NCBI GenBank assembly: GCA_009667805.1 | Contig: CM019067.1 | Location: 249,771,721-249,835,720, forward strand | DNA from: Leptobrachium leishanense | Lineage: Eukaryota; Chordata; Amphibia; Anura; Megophryidae | Length of the DNA stretch: 64,000 nucleotides | Reading direction: 5' to 3' | Part shown: positions 22,137-33,560 of the stretch, piece after piece | Layout: each line of letters opens with the position of its first letter | Position numbering within the stretch: the stretch's first letter is position 1 | Position numbers and translations under genes: made by a program | Notes under the pieces: model-generated | The model's database searches: none | What the model was told of the DNA's origin: nothing | What the model saw: the letters and a program-made list of their open reading frames with translations, nothing else

Positions 22137-23133
22137 TGTCACGGATCCCTCTGATTACCAAAAGTGTGGTCCCTTTACGCAGACCGCTCTCTACCCTTCC
22201 GATCCTTGAATGGTCGGCAAAACTAGGAAGACAATTAACCAGACAATAGATAAACAAGGGGTAACACCAGACAGAGGTATGGAATAGAGTATTGTCACGA
22301 ATCCTTCTGACTACCAAGATATTGATCTCTTTATGTAGTTCCCTTTCTACTCTTCCGATCCTTGAATGGTCGGCAAAGCTATATAGACAATGAAGCAGGT
22401 AACAGATAAAGAAAGGGAAACACCAGACAGGGGTACAGAACAGATCACAAGTCCTCCCTAGGACTTTAGTAATAGCAGAGGTAATCTGATGCGTGCTTAG
22501 GGTGCCACATAGACTGACCTCGGTACCAACGTTAAGGGCAGAACCTAGAGCAGAGTAAATGCCAATACCAGGGGTTATACACAGGAGGGTTCGTTTGCCA
22601 ATGCCAAGAGTCATACACAGGAGGGTTCGTTTGCCAATGCCAAGGGTCATACACAGGAGGGTTCGTTTGCCAATGCCAAGGGTTATACACAGGAGGGTTC
22701 GTTTGCCAATGCCAAGAGTCATACACAGGAGGGTTCGTTTGCCAATGCCAAGGGTCATACACAGGAGGGTTCGTTTGCCAATGCCAAGAGTCATACACAG
22801 GAGGGTTCGTTTGCCAATGCCAAGGGTCATACACAGGAGGGTTCGTTTGCCAATGCCAAGGGTTATACACAGGAGGGTTCGTTTGCCAATGCCAAGAGTC
22901 ATACACAGGAGATAGCCAAATACACAAGAGCTCTGCGGGAGGTGAATACCACGTCAGGGCATCGGTGTAATGGTGATACTGGGTTTTAAACCCGGCGGGT
23001 CCGCGCCACAACGCCAGGCCCCGCCCCTCGGCGTCCCACGTGAGCGCACCCGGAAGCGTTTACATTCGGCGCCTGGCCAGCGAGCAGCGAGGAAGCTGCT
23101 GCCAGGCGCCCCATCCCCTGACCCACCGTGACA
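22137..23133 (-). repeat. Chromovirus 3' LTR (997 bp)
   Basis: Runs TGTCACGG to CCGTGACA, an inverted-repeat end pair. On the minus strand it is the downstream LTR. The pol reading frame enters it for about 74 bases. Contains the same TTTAAAA box and 36-bp minisatellite as the other LTR. Confidence 0.95.
22558..22915 (-). repeat. 36-bp minisatellite in the 3' LTR, about 10 units
   Basis: Unit: GCCAATGCCAAGGGTCATAC followed by ACAGGAGGGTTCGTTT. Variants AGAGTC, GGGTC and GGGTT alternate. The same number and order of units occur in the other LTR, consistent with recent copying by reverse transcription. Confidence 0.95.
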
Positions 23134-26100
23134 GAACCCCCCCTCCAGGGGCGGCCACTGGACGACCCCCAGGGGCACGTGGGTGCGCCAAATAGAAGGC
23201 CCTCACTAGCCTAGGAGCATGGACTTCCGCAGCCGGTACCCAAGAACGATCCTCCGGACCGTAACCCACCCAATCGACCAAGTACTGCAAAGACCCCCTA
23301 GACATCCTGGCACCCAGAATGGCCTTAACTTCGAATTCCTCCTCGCCCTCCACAGAGACAGGAGGCGGTGGAGCATGGACTTTGGTGTACCGGTTACATA
23401 ACAACGGCTTCAAAAGGTTTACATGGAATACATTGTGTATCTTAAAATGGGGGGTAACGCCAAAGCATAGGAGACAGGGTTGAGTCGCCGTAGAATCTTA
23501 TAGGGACCGATATACCTAGGAGCCAACTTCATGGAAGGCACTAAGAGCTTGATGTTACGTGAAGACAGCCAAACCCTGTCCCCAACTTGATACACGGGTG
23601 CCTGCCTCCTGTGTCTGTCGGCCTTAGTTTTCTGGATGGCACTACTCTCCTCCAGTGCCCGTCTCACTCTCCCCCAAGTCTCTTTCAATGATGCCAGTTG
23701 CTCATCTAAAGCAGGAATCGTGGTATCAGGAAACGTGGCGGGGAGCACGGGAGGATCAAAACCATAAACAGCGAAAAAAGGAGAATGTCCTGTGGATTCA
23801 CTCACTGCGCTGTTCAAAGCATATTCTGCCCATGGTAGCAGGTCTGACCAGTTATCTTGTTGTTCTGAGATAAAGCACCTGAGATATTTCTCTATATTTT
23901 GGTTTGCTCGTTCTGCTGCTCCGTTGGTCTGGGGGTGATAAGCCGAAGAGAAAGAGAGGTCTATCCCTACGTTCTTACAAAACCCTCTCCAGAATCCGGA
24001 GATGAATTGGGTCCCCCTATCAGAGACAATCTCCAGAGGGACACCGTGTATGCGGACCACGTTGGCAATGAATATGGGCACCAGTTCAGCTGCCGAAGGT
24101 AGTTTCCGAAGAGGAACATAGTGACCCATCTTGGAAAATCGATCTATGATCGTAAGTATCACTGTATTCCCTCTTGACTCAGGTAACTCTACTATAAAAT
24201 CCATGGCTACATGTGACCAGGGTCGTTCGGGGATCGGCAAAGGCTGGAGTAAGCCAATGGGTGCTGTTTTGGGACTTTTCTGCCTTGTGCACACTTCGCA
24301 CACGGCAATGTAATCTTTGACATCTCGGCGCAACGTGGGCCACCAGAGGAGTTTACTGATACTAGACACAGTCTTGGTGATACCCATATGCCCGGAAGTT
24401 TTATTATCGTGATAGATGTTAAGTACTTCCTCTCTTTCGTTCTCAGGTACAAAGAGTCTCGCAGGAGGTTTTCCCCCAGGAGCTGCGCCCTGGACTGTCT
24501 GCAACCTTTTCATTAGAGGAGACGAGACACTAATCGTGGTAGCGGCTATAATCCTTTCCTGGGGTACAATGGGATGCTGATCTTGGATATTATGTTCATA
24601 AGACTCATATTGTCTCGACAATGCGTCTGCTTTAATGTTTCTGGACCCAGGTCTATAGGTAAGCACGTAATTAAAACTTGAAAGAAACAATGACCATCTC
24701 GCTTGTCTGGAATTTAAACGTTTGGCATCTCCAATGTACGTGAGATTCTTATGGTCGGTTATGATAACGATGGGGTCCTTAGACCCCTCTAATAAGTATC
24801 TCCATTCGGCCAAGGCCGCGATGACTGCTAACAATTCTCTATTTCCAATGTCATAGTTCTTCTCTGCCGGGGACAACTTCCGAGAATAGAAGCCGCATGG
24901 ATGCAAGGGTTTGTCAGGAGCCTCCCTTTGGGACAAGACTGCACCAAGACCTAGTTCGGAGGCGTCAACTTCTACTTGGAAAGGCAGAGCCGGATCTGGA
25001 TGTCGGAGAACAGGGGCAGTAGTAAAAGCTTGCTTTAGTGCCTCAAAGGCTTGAGTGGCTTGAGGTGTCCATTTCTGATTTCCCACCCCTTTCTTTGTCA
25101 TAGCCGTGAGGGGGCCACCAAGGCCGAAAAATCTTTAATGAACCTTCGGTAATAGTTCGTAAACCCCAGAAACCTCTGAATGGCTTTAAGTCCTTGGGGT
25201 AGAGGCCAGTCAAGAATAGCTGAGAGCTTCTTAGGATCCATTTGAAAACCCCCAGGAGTTATTATATAACCAAGGAATTGCACAGTTACTATGTCGAATA
25301 GACATTTTTCTAGCTTACAGTACAATCCAGCCTTCAATAGTTTTTTCAACACTTGTTTCACGTGGACATGATGAGTGTCCACATCAGGAGAGTATATCAG
25401 GATATCATCCAGATATACTATGACGAATTCTTGCAGAAATTCCCTTAGAGTGTCGTTTATAAGGTCCTGGAAGACGGCTGGCGCATTACACAACCCAAAA
25501 GGCATCACCAGGTATTCATAATGCCCGCTACGTGTATTAAAAGCCGTCTTCCATTCGTCTCCCTTTTTAACCCTGACCAGGTTGTACGCTCCGCGTAAAT
25601 CAAGCTTCGTATAGACACGAGCCCCTTTTAATCGGTCGAACAATTCTGTTATGAGAGGTATGGGATATGCATTTCTTATAGTGATCCTATTCAAACCCCT
25701 ATAGTCGATGCAAGGTCGCAGATCTCCCTCTTTCTTGGAAACAAAAAAGAAACCTGCTCCTGCTGGAGAGGAGGACCGTCTAATGAATCCTCGTTCCAGA
25801 TTCTCCCTTATGTATTCCTCCATAATGTCGTTCTCTCTTTGTGATAAAGGGTATACGTGACCCCTAGGAGGCATCGTACCAGGGAGTAAATCAATGGCAC
25901 AGTCATATGGACGATGTGGTGGTAGGACCTCAGTCCTGGCTTTAGAGAACACCTCCTTTAATGCCAAGTAACATTCAGGAACCTCTGTGGACAAAGGAGG
26001 GGCTGTGGCAATATTGAGGCTACCAATCACATTAACTCTGCCTAGGCACTTAGACTGACAACTCTGACCCCAACATTTTATGTCTCTCTGGACCCAATCG

Positions 26101-27452
26101 ACAACTGGGTTGTGCTCTGTTAGCCAGGGAAACCCAAGAACGACAGGACATGAGGGTGATTCAATAATTTGAAATCTTATAGTTTCCTGGTGCAAAACTC
26201 CTGTTTTCATACATACATCGATTGTGTCATGAGTGATATGTGGACATGACAGGGGTTTACCATCTATGGCCTCCACCATTAGAGGTCTTTCCTTGAGAAC
26301 CAGAGGTAGGAGGTTTTTGGCAGCAAAATTCTTATCCATAAAATTGCCTGAGGCCCCAGAGTCTAAGAACGCCTCAGTCTTGAGGTGAACCCCCTCCCAG
26401 GTTAGGGAGATCGGTAACAGAATCCTGGATTTTTTTTTTTCATTATCCACAAAGGAGGCGTACAGAGAACCGATAACCTGGGTGTTTCCTGTTCTGAATC
26501 CTACTTTGCTATGTTCAGCCCTGCTAACCCTGGGTCTCTGAGGACATTGAAGGCGGAAGTGATCTGCCCCTGCACAATAGAAGCAGAGCCCCTTTTCTCT
26601 TCTGTGCGCTCTTTCTGCTTCTGAAATACCTGTCTTCCCTATTTGCATGGGTTCAACGACCGGCAAATCTGTTTTCACATTCTCCGAACCACCTGACGTA
26701 CTGGTGTGTCTGGGTAACGAGGGTAAAGGAGGCAAGACCCTTCTGGGTCTATCTCTGGGGTGTCTCCTTTCCCTGATTTGATCGTCCATGGCTATACAGA
26801 AATCTATCAGGTGGTCCAGACTTTCTGGTAATTTTAAGGGAGCCAGCTCAAACATGAAAGCCTCGTTCAAGCCTTCGGTAAAGGCTAAGGTTAAAACGTC
26901 GTTCGGCCAAAGTACCTCAGAAGTCAAAGTTTTAAACTCTATGGCATAATCGGCGACCCTCTTATTACCTTGCTTGATGTGAAACAAGGCCCTACCCGCA
27001 TTGGTAGCCCTTCTAGAAGGATCAAAGGTACGTCTTAACTCAGAGGTAAAACCCTCATAGTCATAAATGATGGGTTTCTTATTTTCCCACAACGGCGTAG
27101 CCCACAATAAAGCTTTTTCTGTTAAATGATTAATCAGGTATCCTACTTTGGCTTTATCAGACATACAAGAACCTGGATTGTTCTCAAACAAGATCTCGAG
27201 TTGAGTCAAAAACCCCCGACATAGGCTTGGTGTACCATCATAGCGTAGGGGTGCCTTCATACTAAGCCTATGTCCTTCAGGGGGGACGGAACTGACCCTA
27301 GGTAACACTGGATCTGGAGGGTTTGTGGTACCTGTATTGGACCGATTTAACAGGGTTTGCAGAGCGAGAGAAATCTGGTCCATCCTATGGTCCTGTTCCT
27401 CTTGTCTGGCTGCGATACGTGCCAGCTGGTTAGAGAGGTCTGCGGGATCCAT
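23060..27452 (-). CDS. Chromovirus gag-pol (two single-base breaks)
   Basis: Starts at the ATG at 27452 (MDPADLSNQLARIA), only 14 bases after the 5' LTR. In order: a coiled gag start, capsid, zinc knuckle CFYCAGADHFRLQC (about codon 295), protease AFLDSGASGNFMD, RT with KLDLRGAYNLVRV and VIVYLDDILIYS, RNase H with EVDASELGLGAVL and TDHKNLTYI, and integrase with an HHCC zinc site (H...H...CEVC), MDFIVELPE, VSDRGTQFI and ERANQNIEK (DDE). A GPY motif, RYIGPYKILRR, and a chromodomain, QYLVDWVGYGPEDRSWVPA, follow, to a stop at 23060. The frame breaks at 25110-25114 (a 5-base G run on the plus strand) and 23449-23454 (a 6-base G run). Each looks like one missing base. Known family role: reverse transcription and chromatin-directed integration. 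Apart from these two sites it appears intact. Confidence 0.9.
23134..23148 (-). promoter_or_regulatory. Polypurine tract
   Basis: On the minus strand CTGGAGGGGGGGTTC directly precedes the 3' LTR, the standard place for plus-strand priming. It lies inside the end of the pol frame. Confidence 0.75.
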
Positions 27453-27454
27453 AG

Positions 27455-27466
27455 GCCCTGACGTAA
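27455..27466 (-). promoter_or_regulatory. Self-complementary primer-binding site
   Basis: On the minus strand the bases after the 5' LTR read TTACGTCAGGGC. They do not start with TGG and do not look like a tRNA 3' end. Instead ACGTCAGGGC is the exact complement of GCCCTGACGT, which sits at the predicted start of the element's own RNA (28289-28280). Confidence 0.65.
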
Positions 27467-27887
27467 TGTCACGGATCCCTCTGATTACCAAAAGTGTGGT
27501 CCCTTTACGCAGACCGCTCTCTACCCTTCCGATCCTTGAATGGTCGGCAAAACTAGGAAGACAATTAACCAGACAATAGATAAACAAGGGGTAACACCAG
27601 ACAGAGGTATGGAATAGAGTATTGTCACGAATCCTTCTGACTACCAAGATATTGATCTCTTTATGTAGTTCCCTTTCTACTCTTCCGATCCTTGAATGGT
27701 CGGCAAAGCTATATAGACAATGAAGCAGGTAACAGATAAAGAAAGGGAAACACCAGACAGGGGTACAGAACAGATCACAAGTCCTCCCTAGGACTTTAGT
27801 AATAGCAGAGGTAATCTGATGCGTGCTTAGGGTGCCACATAGACTGACCTCGGTACCAACGTTAAGGGCAGAACCTAGAGCAGAGTA

Positions 27888-28245
27888 AATGCCAATACCA
27901 GGGGTTATACACAGGAGGGTTCGTTTGCCAATGCCAAGAGTCATACACAGGAGGGTTCGTTTGCCAATGCCAAGGGTCATACACAGGAGGGTTCGTTTGC
28001 CAATGCCAAGGGTTATACACAGGAGGGTTCGTTTGCCAATGCCAAGAGTCATACACAGGAGGGTTCGTTTGCCAATGCCAAGGGTCATACACAGGAGGGT
28101 TCGTTTGCCAATGCCAAGAGTCATACACAGGAGGGTTTGTTTGCCAATGCCAAGGGTCATACACAGGAGGGTTCGTTTGCCAATGCCAAGGGTTATACAC
28201 AGGAGGGTTCGTTTGCCAATGCAAGAGTCATACACAGGAGATAGC
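27888..28245 (-). repeat. 36-bp minisatellite in the 5' LTR, about 10 units
   Basis: Same units and order as 22558-22915, with one C-to-T change (about 28137) and one deleted C (about 28222). It would be part of the transcribed leader. Confidence 0.95.
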
Positions 28246-28279
28246 CAAATACACAAGAGCTCTGCGGGAGGTGAATACC

Positions 28280-28319
28280 ACGTCAGGGCATCGGTGTAAT
28301 GGTGATACTGGGTTTTAAA
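28280..28319 (-). promoter_or_regulatory. TATA-like box and predicted transcript start of the chromovirus
   Basis: TTTAAAA (28319-28313) on the minus strand is followed about 27 bases later by ATGCCCTGACGTGG (28291 downward). The RNA would then start at or near GCCCTGACGT, the sequence complementary to the primer site at 27455-27466. Confidence 0.55.
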
Positions 28320-28585
28320 CCCGGCGGGTCCGCGCCACAACGCCAGGCCCCGCCCCTCGGCGTCCCACGTGAGCGCACCCGGAAGCGTTTACATTCGGCG
28401 CCTGGCCAGCGAGCAGCGAGGAAGCTGCTGCCAGGCGCCCCATCCCCTGACCCACCGTGACACATAGTCTTGCACCTGTCTTGCACCTGACCTGTGGTCA
28501 GGTGCAAGGCTGTAGCCAATTACGAGCCAATGTTCGATTCGAACTCATGTTCGGAGCGAACCGCCAGCCCATCCCTAGCGGTGAA

Positions 28586-29608
28586 ACAGGAGCAGAGTGA
28601 GACCAGATTTTGAATTTTCCAGCTGCAAGTCACCAATTTGCGGATCCTACGCTACGCAAGTTGAGTTGGAGCACAAATTGCGCAGAAAAGCTTCAAGGAT
28701 TTCTGGGTTCGGGAGTTCCTGAGTCGAAGAGGAGAAGCAGCACGCACCAAGAGACAAGCGGTGAGTAAAGTCGTCCCCCAAAAAAATTTAAAGTAATTGG
28801 GTAGAGGCTGTCAGCATCATTTGCCCAATTACATAACGGCACAAAAAAGGGAGCTCTATTCATAATAGAGAATTCCTTTAATAATCGCAAACCTGCAGTT
28901 TCAAAATTCAGGTCAAATCATATTCTTGCTTAGCAAAGACCAGAGAATAAGTTCATTTTAATGCTATCTATCTTCAACTAGATAATAAACTTAAAGGGGC
29001 TTGAATGGCGGGCAAGTAGGACCAATTCCTCCAGTATTACTATAGGTGTGTCTGGCCCACATGTCTCAAAGGCCAGAGCACTCCATAAGATCTATTACTG
29101 TCATGGACATGCAGGTATGATATACTGTACCCTAGTACACAGAAAGCAAGAAATGTTGCCCAGGGTAAAGAAAAGCAACCCTAAGGGGAATATCCAAGAG
29201 TAGTCAGTAAAACCAAAGGTTAATTCCAGAGTTCAATCACAAGTGATAGTGTGGAGACAAAAAACAAAACCAGGATATCAGAACAAGAGAAATGCACAGC
29301 TCAATCCAACCAAGGATAACAAACAACCGAATACCTTCCCAGAGGAAAAACAAGAATGTGAGAGTACTGAGAATGAACAACACGATAAGCGTGGGTTCAC
29401 GCTCAGGTCTTCTAAGGTCTCCCATTTTATATAGGGAGCCATGAACAAACACACCTTCTCTGCCAGCACATTTGTGAGACCAACTTCGGGATGCCTTCAA
29501 GCTGCTCTGGAATGAGCACATCCTGTCTGAGAGGTCCAGCTGTCAGCTGCCTCCTCCTCATGCCCTTCAAGGTTGCCTGGACCCAACACCATGCTTTAGG
29601 AAATGGGA
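28586..29608. other. No gene seen
   Basis: Begins with ACAGGAGCAGAGTGAGA, the right arm of the hairpin that the hAT entered. The rest is unrecognised; the reading frames are short and look like chance. Confidence 0.45.
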
Positions 29609-30145
29609 TAGGGATGTGCATGACTTTTTTTTCTCGTTTCGGTGGTTTTTTGGGTGGTTTTTTTCCGTTTCGGATCATTTTGGACAGTTTTTCTTTTGTT
29701 TCACTTTGGATGACTTTGGTGATTCGGATCAGTTAGTTTTTCATTTTTAATGAGTTATTTCTTTTTTTTTTTGTCCCTATACTAGGGGAGTAGATTACTA
29801 CCAATAAAATGATATGCTGCATTAATTATAATGCAGAGAGGCGCTCAAAATTCCACCCAAAAAAATTCTACAAAAAACCCCTAAAATATAAATAAGTAAA
29901 GAAACTTTCATTCTATTAGTAGTAAACTACTTCCCATTCTTAAATAACCCATAAAAAATTAAATAACTCCTAAAAAACGAACAACTAACTGATCCAAATC
30001 ACCCGAATCGATCCGAAATGCCGATCCAAATCACGCCGAAATTTTCGGATGCCAATATTTCATTTTTGGAAATGCTCCCTAAATACAAAAATGGTGATTT
30101 TTGTCCGAATTTGTATTCAGAACGAAACGAATTGCACATCTCACA
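29609..30145 (+). mobile_element. hAT-like MITE with TAGGGATGTGCA end
   Basis: The left end TAGGGATGTGCATG pairs with the right end TTGCACATCTCAC. The subterminal part is rich in repeated CGTTTCGG, GATTCGGATC and CCGAAA text, typical of such elements. An 8-bp duplication was not found, so the ends are approximate. Confidence 0.5.
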
Positions 30146-31296
30146 CACATATGGGATGCCAGCATTGCAGTGGTCCCCGATGCAGAATACTTTGGAGGTT
30201 AGGCCTGACAAAGATTGATGATTCATGGCCACAAGGCAAATGAAAAATAGATTTTCGAATGGAAAACAAACTTAAACTTCCATGACCCTACAGAAATATA
30301 ATTGGTAAACATAGTATGCGGAAATGCTAGCTCAATGGAACCACTGAATAAATGTAAAAATGACCTCTTGAATATGTGATGAGGTGTCGGTATAGATGAC
30401 TGAGAGTGACATCACATTTCTCACAGGCGCCTGCAAACAAGCCAGAAAATAAGCATACATTCTATATCACACATTCAGTACCCCAGGAATGAAGGAGATC
30501 TGGCAAGGGAATTGCAAATAGTAGAGCACATTCCATGGCCTGGTAAACAAGCTGGGAAAACCGTAGGACTACTTATTTTTCAATTTGGCTATTTAGCACA
30601 GCATATTCAATTTCCTTATCAATCCACCACAATTCCCTGTTCAGAAGAAAACTCCTGATTCTAGTGCCTCTAAAATAAATAGTACAGATCACAGATCTTA
30701 TCTGATATCACACTAAATGACTGTATTCACCGTTTATAGGGAAAAATAGGTTGGCAGAAGAAAAGACAGATATATTCATAGCTTCTCAAGTCCCGGATTA
30801 ACTATATTGATTATTTAATGGTCTTCTGTTGCTAAATTTAAAAATCTGGTCATACTTTTAAAGTATAAAAAAAACAGCATTCACTCTATAAATTCCATTC
30901 AATCCACAATGGGATCAACACAAAACACACAAAACAAACCACAGGTCTGTCATGAATAATGTAAATTAAGATACCTGTATTTATTTATTTATTTATTTAT
31001 TTATATTTGCTAAATGCTTATTCAGAATGATGAGTGATTATGTCTTTTCCGTATGTTAGAAGTTTGACAAATCTCTGGTGCCTCATTAATGGTGTCCAAA
31101 GAAGAACATAAACCGCTGAAAGTCTTAGTATGTAGATTAAGTTCCTGTGGAAGCAATAAAGTTACAAAGGAATGAGTATATTTTAATTCAAAGCAGTTTC
31201 AAATGGAAATTACATTATTAGTTTAAAGCTTGCCAACTCTAAGGTACTTTGATGATATACCAAGATTTTCTTTTTTCTTTGGCGATCATTACTTAA
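30146..31296. other. No gene seen
   Basis: AT-rich DNA with a (TTTA)n microsatellite at about 30980-31003. Nothing else recognised. Confidence 0.45.
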
Positions 31297-31696
31297 TTAA
31301 AGGAACACTCTATTATTCTATCTAGTATTCTTATTTAGTATTTTGTAACTGGTCATAGTGAGCTATGGGTACCCCCCTTATTGGGTGTCTCAGCATCGGA
31401 TTCAGATTTCCAATGCAATGTCTTCTTCTTCCTGGAAGGTTTTCATTCAGTCCATGTTGGACAGCCTTCCAGAATTTTATTTGGCAACGTACAACTGTTT
31501 ATTGCCAAGTAGCCATTGCTTTCCAAGGATTTGTATCTAACCCACTGACAGTGCTGCTTCAACAGAGAACGCAGGCTGTCAGACCGGATCAGCAAAGATG
31601 GAGACCCTAGTACTGGAGATAAGATGAATTTTAAACTATGCTTTATAAATATTTAGCCATCCTTCTCCCCATTTTTAGATTAGAGTATCCCTTTAA
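31297..31696 (+). mobile_element. T2/Kolobok-like MITE with TTAAAGG ends
   Basis: The ends TTAAAGGAACACTCTA and TAGAGTATCCCTTTAA are inverted repeats that include the TTAA target. The TTAAAGGRRC terminus is the known signature of the Xenopus T2 family. About 400 bp, non-coding. Confidence 0.75.
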
Positions 31697-31790
31697 ATTT
31701 TACTTATATATATAGCTATATCTATAATATCGATAGCATTGTGTGAAAATAAATAAAAATTGGAGTATCTTACTGCATACCAGTATCTAT

Positions 31791-32693
31791 CAGGGTTATC
31801 CAAAGAGATTCGAAAAGTCACCGCACGTTCGGTGACTTTTCGTTCTCTTCAATTCGGTTCCTTTTGCCGATTGCATTTCGGTGACCCTGCGGTGTATTCA
31901 GCAAACAGCACAGGGTCCCCGAATTGCAGGGAAAAGCTGCCGTAAACTCACCGAAAACTAACCGAATGCACGCTGAAAACAAGCAAAAACATCTGGATTA
32001 ACCTTCGAAGAGGAGCCGAACAGGAGCCGAAAAGGAGCCGAATCACACAGAGCCGAAGCAGCTGTGACGTAGAGGAGGCAGTGAATAAATTAGAAAAACC
32101 ATTTGTATGAATCTGGGAAAATGAAACGCTGTTTGCAAAGAAACTACTGAGCGAAAATGTCTGAAATTTTCACAGGAGGTCCAGGGAATGATAATAAAGA
32201 GGGCTGTTACAAAAAAAATAAGTAAACTGAAAAAAAAATCAAAAAAAAAATCGGACTTTTTTAAAAAAAAAAAAAATTCTGAAAAATGCTTAAAGTATCC
32301 TAAAAAATCAATGAATAAAGAGACTTTTTGCTGCAGAATTTTATAATGAACGGTTTATTAGATATTGAATTAAAACGGGAATATTTTTAACATTGAAGTC
32401 TATGGGATTCTCCTGAATAAACTTGCCGAATTAAACCACCGAATGGCAGGGCATTAGGGGAACCTTTCACTGCTGGTTTGTGTTCTCTGAATAGCCGAAG
32501 CAGTGCTTTTTCATGGGGATTTCACTGCCCTCGAACAGGAACCGAACAGGCACCGTATGTGCAGGCAATTCGCCAGGATTTGGCGAATTGCCTGCTCTCT
32601 GGATAGCCGAATGGCCAGGAAAGGTAACCGAACACTGATTTTCAGCGTTCGGTTACCTTTCTCAAGCAATTCGGAGCTCTTTGAATAACCCTG
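31791..32693 (+). mobile_element. CAGGGTTATTC-ended MITE, copy 2
   Basis: Ends CAGGGTTATCCAAAGAG and CTCTTTGAATAACCCTG. A subterminal hairpin GAAAAGTCACCG/CGGTGACTTTTC lies on the left, and GGTAACCGAACACTGA/TCAGCGTTCGGTTACC on the right. Flanking triplets are TAT and TTA, so the duplication has decayed or the copy has been altered. Very close in sequence to copy 4 at 61552. Confidence 0.85.
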
Positions 32694-32989
32694 TTAGTAT
32701 CATTTGGCTAATACCTGTCAGAACTAGGATATTCAGAATATATAATAGACAGTGTGGTATAACAGCAACTTGTTTATTGTTCTAATGGAATTCAGAGACT
32801 CAATGCTGCTCTACATAGGGTTAGAGGGTAGTGGCACTACCAAAAGGTTTCAGGAAAGTGTATAAATTGGAAACTAAAATAAACCCTAAGCGCGAAGATC
32901 ATTGAATGAAATTGTGTTATAAACTCATTCTATGTGAGCCATACAATGTTATTAAATATGAGCAAACATTATCTCAGCATGAGGAAAAG

Positions 32990-33560
32990 GGGGTTTTGTG
33001 AGGGTCCTGAGAACGAGCAACAGCACTAGTGGCCTGCTCTAAGGTGGGGCCTGCTCAGGTCTCACAAGGATTTAGCTTGCTTGTGCCATTACAGGGATGA
33101 ATTCTCCATATGCAAATCAGCCTGCTCTCACCCAGAAATCTCTCACCAAGAAAGAGAAATTCATCCCTGTAATGGCACAAGCAAGCTAAAACCTTGTGGG
33201 ACCGGAGCGGGCCCAACTGTAGAGCAGACCACTAGTGCTGTTGCTCGTTCTCAGGACCCTCACTATAAGTTTACAGGGTTATCCATTCCAGATGTGGACC
33301 CCTTGCTTGATGTGCCTAGAGGGGTGTCAGCTATACCCTCTTGACAAGGCCTAATAAGGCCAAAACGATCGTCGGGGGTTGATGTACTTGGCAATCAGTA
33401 CTGACCACCCTTTTTGGGTGAGAGCAGGCTGATTTGCATATGGAGCATTCATCCCTGTAATGGCACAATTGAGCTAAAACCTTGTGAGACCTGAGGGGGC
33501 ACCCACCGTAGAGCAGGCCACTAGTGCTGTTGTTCATTCTCAGAACCCTCACAAACCCCC
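32990..33560. repeat. Inverted-module repeat with GTGAGGGTCCTGAGAACGAG ends
   Basis: A module of about 130 bp (AGAACGAGCAACAGCACTAG, CTAGTGGCCTGCTCT, GCCATTACAGGGATGAATTC) occurs three times in alternating orientation: 33000-33125, 33150-33262 and 33410-33555. Between the last two lies GATCGTCGGGGGTTGATG. The first two form a long hairpin. Related text is at 6088-6390. Confidence 0.7.

Larger units (their letters stand above)
22137..28462 (-). mobile_element. Young full-length chromovirus (Ty3/Gypsy, sushi-like)
   Basis: Two nearly identical LTRs bound gag-pol on the minus strand, with an exact 5-bp duplication CATAG at 22132-22136 and 28463-28467. I see only two differences between the LTRs: G-C to G-T in one minisatellite unit (28137) and one missing C near 28222. 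A C-terminal chromodomain places it among the chromoviruses. A primer site complementary to the start of its own transcript suggests self-priming, as in Tf1 and sushi elements. The insertion must be recent relative to its hAT host. Confidence 0.93.
27467..28462 (-). repeat. Chromovirus 5' LTR (996 bp)
   Basis: TGTCACGG to CCGTGACA ends. On the minus strand it is the upstream LTR and so carries the active promoter. It holds the 36-bp minisatellite at 27888-28245, downstream of the predicted start site. Confidence 0.95.
17885..28577 (-). mobile_element. Complete hAT transposon with a nested Gypsy element
   Basis: Ends TAGGGATGAGCCGAAC at 17885 and GCCCATCCCTA at 28577 are inverted repeats. They are flanked by an exact 8-bp duplication GCGGTGAA (17877-17884 and 28578-28585), the hallmark of hAT transposons. 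The transposase gene lies on the minus strand near the left end. Upstream of it are two families of tandem repeats and a TATA/CCAAT promoter. The chromovirus 22137-28462 interrupts the element upstream of the promoter. Without that insertion and one copy of its 5-bp duplication the hAT is about 4.4 kb. Confidence 0.9.

Noticed and set aside
22559..22915. Plus-strand frame with repeated MPRVIHRRVRLP
   Set aside because: Product of the 36-bp LTR minisatellite, antisense to the chromovirus.
27453..28340. Upstream extension of the gag frame through the 5' LTR
   Set aside because: The open frame runs through minisatellite and LTR DNA. The ATG at 27452 just after the primer site is the sensible start.
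28755..28770. GCGGTGAGTAAAG resembling an exon donor site
   Set aside because: No open reading frame or acceptor supports an exon here; a donor consensus alone occurs often by chance.
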